This document shows, in pieces, positions 1 through 5,719 of a DNA stretch of 5,969 nt. The notes under the pieces are model-generated. The model did no database searches and was not told where the DNA came from. It saw nothing but the letters and a program-made list of their open reading frames with translations. Each line of letters begins with the position of its first letter. Position 1 is the first letter of the stretch. Position numbers and translations under genes: made by a program. The stretch is from JBCDBL01 sp039183635 (lineage in GTDB: Bacteria; Pseudomonadota; Alphaproteobacteria; Caulobacterales; Parvularculaceae). Location: NCBI GenBank assembly GCA_039183635.1, contig JBCDBL010000172.1:1-5969 (forward strand), read 5' to 3'.

Positions 1-272
1 AGGTCCGGCCGACGCGCCGTCAAAAGCTCCGTCAGCGGCGCCGTCGGATCAGCGCCCTCTTTGAGCGGGATCACCGTCGCCTCCCCTGGCCCCATGCCGA
101 GATAGGACGGCAGCGCCGGCGAACGTTCCGCGCCGGCGTGGATAACCAAAAGCTCCGTGTAGGGCAAGCACAGCGCCAGCTCCAGCGCCCGGGCGTCGCA
201 ATCGGCGCGCCGGACGCGGCCGGAGACCGGATGGCGGCCTTCGGAGACCAGAACGGCGACGGTAAGGGTCAT
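1..272 (-). CDS. etfB: Electron transfer flavoprotein beta subunit, DgcAB-operon type (partial, N-terminal 90 residues)
   Basis: This is the last gene visible in the operon; its 3' end lies beyond the left edge. I translated it from the ATG at 272-270, which overlaps the etfA stop by 4 nt (ATGA), and it stays open to the edge. The visible 90 residues begin MTLTVAVLVSEGRHPVSGRV, followed by RRADCDARALELAL. The hydrophobic first strand and the GRHPVSGR...DARALELAL pattern match what I recall of beta-subunit-like ETF proteins in dimethylglycine demethylase operons, rather than the opening of housekeeping EtfB. The second strand (LLVIHAG, about residues 41-47) fits the Rossmann-like ETF fold. A beta subunit would bind AMP and pair with the upstream EtfA to carry electrons from the dehydrogenase. 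A GGAAAG/G-rich stretch just upstream, inside etfA, can serve as ribosome binding site. Family assignment rests on this short segment plus gene order; the AMP-binding part is not visible. Confidence 0.82.
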   Translation of the reverse strand, partial: MTLTVAVLVSEGRHPVSGRVRRADCDARALELALCLPYTELLVIHAGAERSPALPSYLGMGPGEATVIPLKEGADPTAPLTELLTARRPD

Positions 273-1534
273 GCGCTTTCCGCCCCCAGCCTGTCTTGCA
301 GCGCGGTCATCACGGCGTTGACGTCGCCGACGATGGCGAAGTCCGCACGTTTCATAATCGGCGCTGCAGCGTCGAGATTCACCGCGACCACGCGCGCGCA
401 CTTTTCAATGCCTTGCAGATGCTGCACGGCGCCGGAAATGCCGAGGGCGACATAGCAGTCCGCCGTAGCAATGCGGCCAGAGGCGCCCACCTGCCGGTCC
501 CGGGGCATCAGGCCCCAGTCGCAGACCACCCGCGTCCCCGCGCGGGTGGCGTTCAAACGATCGGCGACATCGGCGAAGGCGTCCCAGTCTTTAACGCCGG
601 CGCCGGCGGACAGGATGAACGGCGCCTCCTCCAACGCGATGTCGTCCGCAGCGACGGCGGCGAGGCCGAGATCTTCAATCCGCGCATCGGCGGCCGCGCC
701 AAAATCACTGTCGACATCGAGGGCGCGCGCTTCGAAACGTTCGCCGGCGACGGCCGCAGCGGCGCCTTCTAAGACAGTCAGCACCCGCGGCGTTTCCTGT
801 CTCAGATCCTGCGCGCCGCCGAACCCGGCCCGTATGCAGACGTCGCCTTCAAATCCGTGTACGCTAAACGCCGGGGACTCCCCCGTCGCTAATGCAAAGC
901 GCGCCGCGACGTCGCGCATGGTTTGGGTTTCGGGAAAGATAACGTACCGTGGACGGAGAGACTCAGCTACTGTATCGAGACGGCAAGCCAGATCCTCTCC
1001 GAAAAAAGCGTCCGCCGCGCCCGCCGAAAGGGCGATCGCGCGATCCGCGCCAGCGACGTCGAGCCCCGTCGCGCTCCCTATGCCGATCGCGACAACAGCG
1101 CCGGCGGTCTCCGCCTCCCTGTCGGCAAGATAGCGCGCCGCGGCCAGGGCGGCGCGGTCAGCTTCGCTCAGCGTCCCGCCACGAGCCTCGACCACGGCGC
1201 AGACGAGAAAGTCCGGCGTTTCTATAACGCGGAGCGGCAGAACCGGCTGAGCGCTCGCCGCGCCTTGAAGGGGGGCGGCGGACAGTGCGCCGCCCGACAG
1301 GGGATCGAAGCGCAGGCGTCCCGAAGGCGCCATGAACATGGCGGCCCGCCGCGTTGCCGGGGTCCTGCGCGGACGGCCGGTCGGCCCCGTCGTCCCGGTT
1401 TCAAGGACGCCGCCAAGCGCTATAGCGCCGGACGCGGCGAGGCGCATGCGGCGTGGATTGCGCCGCCGTCCTTCTCCGGCGCGGAACGCAAAAGCTTTCC
1501 CAAGGTCCAATCGTTTGCGCATCGGCTCCATCAT
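269..1534 (-). CDS. etfA: Electron transfer flavoprotein alpha subunit with long N-terminal extension
   Basis: EtfA-like protein of 421 residues that should bind FAD and, with EtfB, shuttle electrons from DgcA to the membrane acceptor. The C-terminal FAD domain (about residues 304-412) is clear. It has FILSAGAGVKD, then an Arg in AGTRVVCD (R335), QVGASGR (348-354), LGISGAVQHLQG (364-375, with the conserved Ser and His), N386 followed by AAPI, and ADFAIVGD (397-404). These match the flavin-contacting motifs of ETF alpha. Residues about 101-260 fit the N-terminal ETF domain (e.g. GAVVAIGIG, RYVIFPET). Ordinary EtfA is about 310-330 residues, so roughly the first 100 are extra: Arg/Ala/Pro-rich, with RRRNPRR near residue 23 and MFMAPSGRLRFDP near 66. 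Related operon-linked EtfA proteins are, as I recall, also extended. The start at 1534 is favoured because it overlaps the dgcB stop (ATGA) and has a GAGG 5 nt upstream. An internal start at M66 or M68 is the alternative. Confidence 0.92.
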   Translation of the reverse strand: MMEPMRKRLDLGKAFAFRAGEGRRRNPRRMRLAASGAIALGGVLETGTTGPTGRPRRTPATRRAAMFMAPSGRLRFDPLSGGALSAAPLQGAASAQPVLPLRVIETPDFLVCAVVEARGGTLSEADRAALAAARYLADREAETAGAVVAIGIGSATGLDVAGADRAIALSAGAADAFFGEDLACRLDTVAESLRPRYVIFPETQTMRDVAARFALATGESPAFSVHGFEGDVCIRAGFGGAQDLRQETPRVLTVLEGAAAAVAGERFEARALDVDSDFGAAADARIEDLGLAAVAADDIALEEAPFILSAGAGVKDWDAFADVADRLNATRAGTRVVCDWGLMPRDRQVGASGRIATADCYVALGISGAVQHLQGIEKCARVVAVNLDAAAPIMKRADFAIVGDVNAVMTALQDRLGAESA

Positions 1535-3444
1535 GCGGCCTCGGCCGCACGCCCAGCATCGACGGCCCGGGCGACAAGTTCAATCACGTCAACAACGGCG
1601 AGGGGGTCGTCCGTCACCCCTTCCAGCATGACCGTGCAATTTGGGCAGGCGACAGCCACCGCCGTCGCACCCGTCTCCTTCGCCTGGGCCATCCGCAGAT
1701 CGGGGATACGCGCCTTGGACGGAATATCCGTCAGCGCCGCGCCGCCGCCCCAGCCGCAACAGAAGGAGCGCGGGCCGGACCGTTCCATCTCGGCCCGCTG
1801 GAGGCCAAGCGCGTCGATCAGCGCCCGGGGCGCTTCGAACTCGCCATTATACCGCCCGAGATAGCAGGGGTCATGGTAGGTGAGCGTGTCGACATCGACG
1901 GGACCTAAGACCAGCGCCTCCGCCTCGATCAGCTCGGCGACGAACGTCGTGTGGTGAACGACGTCGTAATCGCCGCCCAGCGCCGGGTATTCGTTGGCGA
2001 AAGCATGAAGCACATGGGGGTCGTTCGTCACGATACGGTTGAAATCGTAGCGCGACAGGGTCGCGATATTTTCCCGCGCCAGCCTCTGAAACCCCGCTTC
2101 ATCGCCAAGGCGTCGGGCGATATCGCCGATATCGCGCTCCTCCGCCCCCAGAACCGCGAAGTCGACGCCGCCGGCGCGCAGGACATCGATCAAGGCGCGC
2201 AGGGTCTTCTGTCCGCGCAGATCAAAGGCGTTCTCGCCAAGCCACACAAGAACGTCGAACCGCTTTGCGTCGCGCGCCAGCGGCAGGCCAAGATCGCTCG
2301 CCCAGTTGAGGCGGTCGCCCAGGCCCTTGCCCGATACGGTGTCCGTCTCGGCCAACGTTTCCAACGCCTCCGCCGCCTTGCCGAGGGTCGCGCCCTTCTC
2401 CAGCGTTTCGAACCGGCGCAGATCGACGATGGCGTCCACATGCTCGATCATCATCGGGCATTCCTCGACGCAGGCGCGGCACGTGGTGCAGGCCCAAAGC
2501 GTCTCCGCCGCCACACCGCCCGCGCGATCAATCACCGGCGCTCCTGTGTCCGCTGTCGCCGGCGGCGCGGTCTCAAGGCCAGGGTACGGATGACCGGCGT
2601 ACGTCCCCGCGACAGGGTCGCCGGCGCCCGTCGCCCAAAGATCGAAAATCAGCTTTTTCGGGTTGAGCGGCGCCCCGGCCGCATAGGCGGGGCAGGCGTC
2701 CTCGCACCGGCCGCACTGGACGCAGGCGTCGAAGGACAACAACTGGCGCCAGGTGAAATCCTCAGGCGTCACGACACCCAGCTTGTCCGCTTCAAGATCA
2801 AGGGGCTTCAGCCCGCTCGACCGTGCAGCCCCGAACCGTTCGCCCCGCGGATGAAACGCCAGATGGGCGGCGCCGGCGAAGGCGTGGCGCATCGGCCCGA
2901 CGGTGAGGCCGGGAATAAGAAACGCCGTTCCAAACACGCCGAGCCCCAGCAACGCCAGGCCCGCAGGGGAGCCCCAGGACACGCCGCCAAGACCGAGGAG
3001 CGGCGCCGTGCTCAAAAGATAGAACACGGCGAACGCGCCGAGCGCGTAGGGCAGAATGTCATAGGGGCCGCTGGAGAGCCGGCCCGGCCGGGAGACCCGC
3101 CGCCGGCGCCAGGCCATCACGGCGCCGAGGGCCATGACGCCGGCGGCGGCGAGCGTCGCAACGGCCAAAACCGTCGGCGCGACGCCCAGGACATGGACGA
3201 TGAAAATCAGACCGCAGGTCGCGACAAACCCGCCGGCGGCGAAGATATGCATTCGCGCCGCGCGGCCATCGCGCACAACCACGTCGTGCACGTCATGGAA
3301 ATACCGTTTCGGAATACTGGCGAGCCCCGCAAGAACGCCCTCCCCATCCGCCGGCCGGCCGCGCCGCCACAACAGGACGCGCCGCGCCGCGCCCGCCGCC
3401 GCAAGCAGAAGACCCGCCAGAAATATGAGGCCGGGGACGCTCAC
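1531..3444 (-). CDS. dgcB: DgcB-type membrane Fe-S/CCG-domain oxidoreductase (dimethylglycine catabolism)
   Basis: 637-residue membrane-bound electron-transfer protein. The N-terminal third has about five hydrophobic segments (near 4-25, 66-88, 90-112, 129-153, 161-183). Two ferredoxin-type motifs follow: C241-x2-C244-x2-C247-x3-C251-P and C319-x2-C322-x2-C325-x3-C329-P, each suited to a [4Fe-4S] cluster. The C-terminal part is a CCG (HdrD/GlpC-like) domain: YHDPC (523-527), FCCGWGGG (561-568) and ACPNC (599-603). This architecture and its place between dgcA and etfA match DgcB, needed for dimethylglycine use in Pseudomonas. I infer that it passes electrons from DgcA/EtfAB to quinone, much as ETF:quinone-type Fe-S/CCG proteins do. 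His residues at 187, 194 and 198 after the last membrane segment could be cofactor ligands, but this is unproven. The start is GTG, 3 nt after the dgcA stop, with AAGGA 10 nt upstream inside the dgcA tail. The product and operon role are secure; the exact electron partner is inferred. Confidence 0.92.
   Translation of the reverse strand: MSVPGLIFLAGLLLAAAGAARRVLLWRRGRPADGEGVLAGLASIPKRYFHDVHDVVVRDGRAARMHIFAAGGFVATCGLIFIVHVLGVAPTVLAVATLAAAGVMALGAVMAWRRRRVSRPGRLSSGPYDILPYALGAFAVFYLLSTAPLLGLGGVSWGSPAGLALLGLGVFGTAFLIPGLTVGPMRHAFAGAAHLAFHPRGERFGAARSSGLKPLDLEADKLGVVTPEDFTWRQLLSFDACVQCGRCEDACPAYAAGAPLNPKKLIFDLWATGAGDPVAGTYAGHPYPGLETAPPATADTGAPVIDRAGGVAAETLWACTTCRACVEECPMMIEHVDAIVDLRRFETLEKGATLGKAAEALETLAETDTVSGKGLGDRLNWASDLGLPLARDAKRFDVLVWLGENAFDLRGQKTLRALIDVLRAGGVDFAVLGAEERDIGDIARRLGDEAGFQRLARENIATLSRYDFNRIVTNDPHVLHAFANEYPALGGDYDVVHHTTFVAELIEAEALVLGPVDVDTLTYHDPCYLGRYNGEFEAPRALIDALGLQRAEMERSGPRSFCCGWGGGAALTDIPSKARIPDLRMAQAKETGATAVAVACPNCTVMLEGVTDDPLAVVDVIELVARAVDAGRAAEAA
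1532..1551 (-). promoter_or_regulatory. Predicted mRNA hairpin over the etfA ribosome site and start codon
   Basis: On the operon strand the last codons of dgcB and the etfA ATG form an 8-bp stem (one G-U pair). The arms are CGTGCGGC and GCCGCATG, with tetraloop CGAG. The 3' arm ends in the etfA ATG, and the only ribosome-binding-like bases (GAGG) lie in the loop and first stem pair. Ribosomes finishing dgcB would open it, so etfA translation would depend on dgcB translation. The Ala-Ala-Glu-Ala-Ala codons at the dgcB tail favour such symmetry by chance. Confidence 0.4.
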
Positions 3445-3447
3445 CGT

Positions 3448-5496
3448 TTACAAATCCTTGCAAAGACGAACCGCTTCATAGAGCGAGCCGTGAATGTTTC
3501 GCGATGTCACCGCATCCCCCACCCGGAACAGCTGAAACGCGCCGTCGGCGTTGTTCACGACATCTTGCGGTCGGCCGGCGATAAGGGCGTGGAGATCCAC
3601 CTCGCCCTGGTTGCGCGATTGCTCTTTCAGGCCGAAATACAGTTTTTCCCGTGGCAATGTGCCGTTTTCAATCACGATCTGATCGGCGACGCGCTCCTCC
3701 TCAGCATCAGTATAGGCGTTCTGCAGGACCGCGACGAGGCGATTGCCCTCCGGGTAGATCTCGATGAGCTTCTGGTCAGGGGTGAACAGAACGTCGAGCT
3801 TGTAGAGGTTCTTACGATAAAGCGCGGCTTCGGTAAGGCCGATGTCCTGCCCCATGGCGCGGTCATGGGTGATGAACTCCACCTTCGCACCGCGCGCCGC
3901 TAAAAACTCCGCACACTGGGGCGCCTGGTGCTCACCATTGTCGTCATAGACGATAACATGCTCGGCGGGCTCCACCGCGCCGGACAGAATGTCCCAGGTG
4001 GAGACGCCGTGCTCTGCGCCTTTGACGCCGGCCGTCGCCGGGTCGCCGCCTGTGGCGACGATGACGACGTCGGGGGCTTCGCGCAGCACCATGCCTTCGT
4101 CCGCCTCCGTCTCAAGCCGAAGATCGACATCAAGCTTCTTCACCTGCAGGTCCAGCCATTGGGCGACGTTCGCAAGAGCCTCATGCCGCGGCGATTTGGC
4201 GGCGAGATTCACCTGACCGCCGGTCACCGCATCGCGCTCGAACAGAACGACGTCATGGCCTCGGGATTTGCAGACCCGCGCCGCCTCCAGGCCGCTGGGG
4301 CCCGCGCCGACGATGACGACTTTCTTTTTCTCCTCCGCCGGCGAAAAAACGTAAGGGATCTCCCGCTCCCGCCCCATGGCCGGGTTGTGCAGGCAGCGCG
4401 CCTGGCCGCGGATGTAAAACCGATCGATGCAATAATTGGCGCCGACACAGGGGCGGATATCGTCCTCACGCCCCTCTTTCATCTTGTTGACGATGTGCGG
4501 GTCAGCCATGTGCGGGCGCGTCATCGCCACCATGTCGATATGGCCCTCGCCGACGGCGCGCGCCGCCGTCTGAACGTCCGTGATGCGCTGGGCGTGGAAA
4601 ATCGGGACGTCCACTTCCTGTTTAACGGCGCTCGCCAAATACAGGAACGGCGCAACCGGATAGGACATGCCGGGCATCGCCGTCGGGTGGGAGATATGGT
4701 CCTGGGCCTCCCCGCCCATCACGGAGAGGTAGTCCACAAGACCGCGCTCGGACAAATCCTTGCACACGACAATGGCCTCGTCCTGAGTGAGGCCGCCCTT
4801 GCGCAGCTCGTCCCCGGAAATCCGGACACCGATGACGAAGTCGTCGCCGGCGTGGGCCCGCATGCTCTCCAGAATCTCGACGAGAAACCGGGTCCTGTTC
4901 TCAAGGCTGCCGCCATATTTGTCCGTACGCTTGTTGGAGAGCGGCGACATGAACTGTTCGACAAGATGCATATAGGCGCCGCCGATTTCCACCCCTTGCA
5001 TGTCCCCCTGCTTGCAGCGCAGCGCCCCCTCGCCAAAGCCCTTGATGAGACGGCGAATGTCCCAGTCCTCGGCTTCCTTCGGGAAAGAATGGTTGGTCGG
5101 CTCCCGGACGGTGGAGGCGGAAATAATGGGCAGCCAATAGTCCCGATCCCAGATCGCGCGCCGGCCCATATGGCCGAGCTGCGCCATCACCGCCGCGCCG
5201 TGCTTGCGGATGACCTTCGCCAACTCCTGGAAATAAGGGATGATCTCGTCGTTTGAAATGTCAACGTGCCCCGCCTCCTTGTTCGGCGAGTCCGGCGTCA
5301 CCGAGGACGTGCCGGCGATCATGGTCATGCCCACGCCGCCTTTGGCTTTTTCTTCCTGGTATCGGCGATATTGCTCCTGGGGCAGACCGCCCTGGACAAA
5401 GCCCGAAGAGTGCGCCGTCGACATGATGCGGTTTCGAATAGTGACATTTTTGATGGTCAGCGGCTTCAGAAGCACGTCGCTCGGATTTAACGCCAT
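3448..5496 (-). CDS. dgcA: DgcA-type NADH:flavin oxidoreductase / N-methyl amine dehydrogenase (dimethylglycine demethylase-like)
   Basis: 682-residue protein of the trimethylamine dehydrogenase / 2,4-dienoyl-CoA reductase family, expected in the cytoplasm. Residues 1-345 form an Old-Yellow-Enzyme-like FMN barrel: LKPLTIKNVTIRNRI near 10-24, AQLGHMGRR at 105-113, NKRTDKYGGSLENRTRF at 188-204, and MTRPHMADP at 325-333. An Fe-S linker has Cys 350, 356 and 368. A dinucleotide-binding domain follows with VVIVGAGPSGLEAAR (393-407), an acidic strand end at E420, and VIVATGG at 478-484. A terminal VGDAVTSRNIHGSLYEA (659-675) closes the fold. AYMHL at 174-178 replaces the usual HGAH-type active-site segment and resembles the AYxHL I recall in DgcA proteins. 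Gene order (followed by dgcB and ETF genes) supports oxidative N-demethylation of dimethylglycine; N-methylproline or another betaine-derived amine is an equal possibility. Position 353, normally a cluster Cys, is Ala. No upstream in-frame start exists near this ATG; the ribosome site is weak (GGA 12 nt upstream). Confidence 0.92.
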   Translation of the reverse strand: MALNPSDVLLKPLTIKNVTIRNRIMSTAHSSGFVQGGLPQEQYRRYQEEKAKGGVGMTMIAGTSSVTPDSPNKEAGHVDISNDEIIPYFQELAKVIRKHGAAVMAQLGHMGRRAIWDRDYWLPIISASTVREPTNHSFPKEAEDWDIRRLIKGFGEGALRCKQGDMQGVEIGGAYMHLVEQFMSPLSNKRTDKYGGSLENRTRFLVEILESMRAHAGDDFVIGVRISGDELRKGGLTQDEAIVVCKDLSERGLVDYLSVMGGEAQDHISHPTAMPGMSYPVAPFLYLASAVKQEVDVPIFHAQRITDVQTAARAVGEGHIDMVAMTRPHMADPHIVNKMKEGREDDIRPCVGANYCIDRFYIRGQARCLHNPAMGREREIPYVFSPAEEKKKVVIVGAGPSGLEAARVCKSRGHDVVLFERDAVTGGQVNLAAKSPRHEALANVAQWLDLQVKKLDVDLRLETEADEGMVLREAPDVVIVATGGDPATAGVKGAEHGVSTWDILSGAVEPAEHVIVYDDNGEHQAPQCAEFLAARGAKVEFITHDRAMGQDIGLTEAALYRKNLYKLDVLFTPDQKLIEIYPEGNRLVAVLQNAYTDAEEERVADQIVIENGTLPREKLYFGLKEQSRNQGEVDLHALIAGRPQDVVNNADGAFQLFRVGDAVTSRNIHGSLYEAVRLCKDL
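3455..3459 (-). promoter_or_regulatory. Ribosome binding site for dgcB inside the end of dgcA
   Basis: AAGGA on the operon strand lies in the codons for the last residues of DgcA (Leu-Cys-Lys-Asp-Leu), 10 nt before the GTG start of dgcB. It supports the GTG as the true start and close translational linkage of the two genes. Confidence 0.6.
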
Positions 5497-5540
5497 AATA
5501 TCTTGGTTTCCGTGACGAAAATGGATCTTGTGATCTAGGT

Positions 5541-5558
5541 GCGCCTCTGCGCGCCTCT
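5541..5558. repeat. Short direct repeat in the operon leader
   Basis: GCGCCTCT occurs twice (5541-5548 and 5551-5558), with starts 10 bp apart, about one helical turn. On the operon strand it reads AGAGGCGC twice, just downstream of the predicted transcription start. It could be a second protein-binding site or chance in G+C-rich DNA. Confidence 0.4.
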
Positions 5559-5568
5559 CATTTACTCA

Positions 5569-5597
5569 AATCTAACATGTTAGAAAATAGAATTCAA
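5569..5597 (-). promoter_or_regulatory. Putative sigma-70-type promoter for the dgcA-dgcB-etfA-etfB operon
   Basis: Reading leftward, TTGAAT (5597-5592) and TAGATT (5574-5569) are separated by 17 nt, the preferred spacing. They match the sigma-70 consensus at 4 of 6 positions each. Transcription would begin near 5562, leaving an untranslated leader of about 65 nt before the dgcA ATG. The -10 hexamer overlaps the palindrome at 5571-5584. The prediction rests on hexamer match, spacing, local A+T richness and position only. Confidence 0.5.
5571..5584. promoter_or_regulatory. Perfect 14-bp palindrome, candidate operator for the divergent GntR regulator
   Basis: TCTAACATGTTAGA is identical to its own reverse complement across all 14 bases; the symmetry does not extend further. 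GntR-family dimers bind short palindromes of this size, and this is the best one in the region between the regulator and its likely target. It covers most of the predicted -10 element of the operon, so binding would be expected to block RNA polymerase. The site could equally serve another dimeric regulator. Confidence 0.5.
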
Positions 5598-5719
5598 TAT
5601 TCGAGGAAAATGCTCTCCTCTCCCCTCATAAACCGCAAATTTCTGACTAAAACCGGCGGAACGGCTTGCCACGCGAGGTCACGGTTGCAGGCTTCTGAAG
5701 AACGGGATAGAACTATAAC

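Larger units (their letters stand above)
5497..5719. other. Divergent intergenic control region between the dgc-type operon and the GntR gene
   Basis: This 223-bp stretch separates the two divergent start codons and has no credible gene. It is clearly richer in A+T than the flanking genes, most of all at about 5556-5650. It holds a perfect 14-bp palindrome, a promoter-like pair reading leftward, a short direct repeat, and a weaker inverted repeat (GAAT/ATTC arms at 5590-5602). I see no convincing promoter for the rightward regulator gene: the nearest -10-like hexamers (TAGAAT at 5588-5593, TATAAC at 5714-5719) lack well-spaced -35 partners. Confidence 0.85.

Noticed and set aside
138..1864. 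Several plus-strand open frames (138-455, 296-772, 471-1133, 923-1864)
   Set aside because: They overlap one another in different frames, lie antisense to the etf genes and the dgcB end, and give low-complexity products.
1951..3903. 650-codon open frame on the plus strand
   Set aside because: It lies antisense to dgcB and the end of dgcA, spans their junction, and its product is Arg/Gly/Ala-rich with no recognisable domain. Long antisense frames are common in G+C-biased genes. The minus-strand proteins have clear motifs.
3928..5256. 442-codon open frame on the plus strand
   Set aside because: It is antisense to the well-supported dgcA, with a His/Asp/Arg-rich product typical of a shadow frame and no motif.
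5524..5535. Two GATC sites 4 nt apart in the dgcA leader
   Set aside because: GATC is self-complementary, so two copies always look like an inverted repeat. The arms are too short to support a site or hairpin.
5590..5602. GAAT/ATTC inverted repeat near the operator
   Set aside because: Only 4-bp arms in A+T-rich DNA, and it overlaps the proposed -35 element. Too weak to call a second operator.
5714..5719. TATAAC directly before the GntR start as a -10 element
   Set aside because: The only -35-like hexamer upstream (TTGCAG, 5685-5690) is 23 nt away, beyond workable spacing. It would place the transcript start inside the gene, at about the second ATG.
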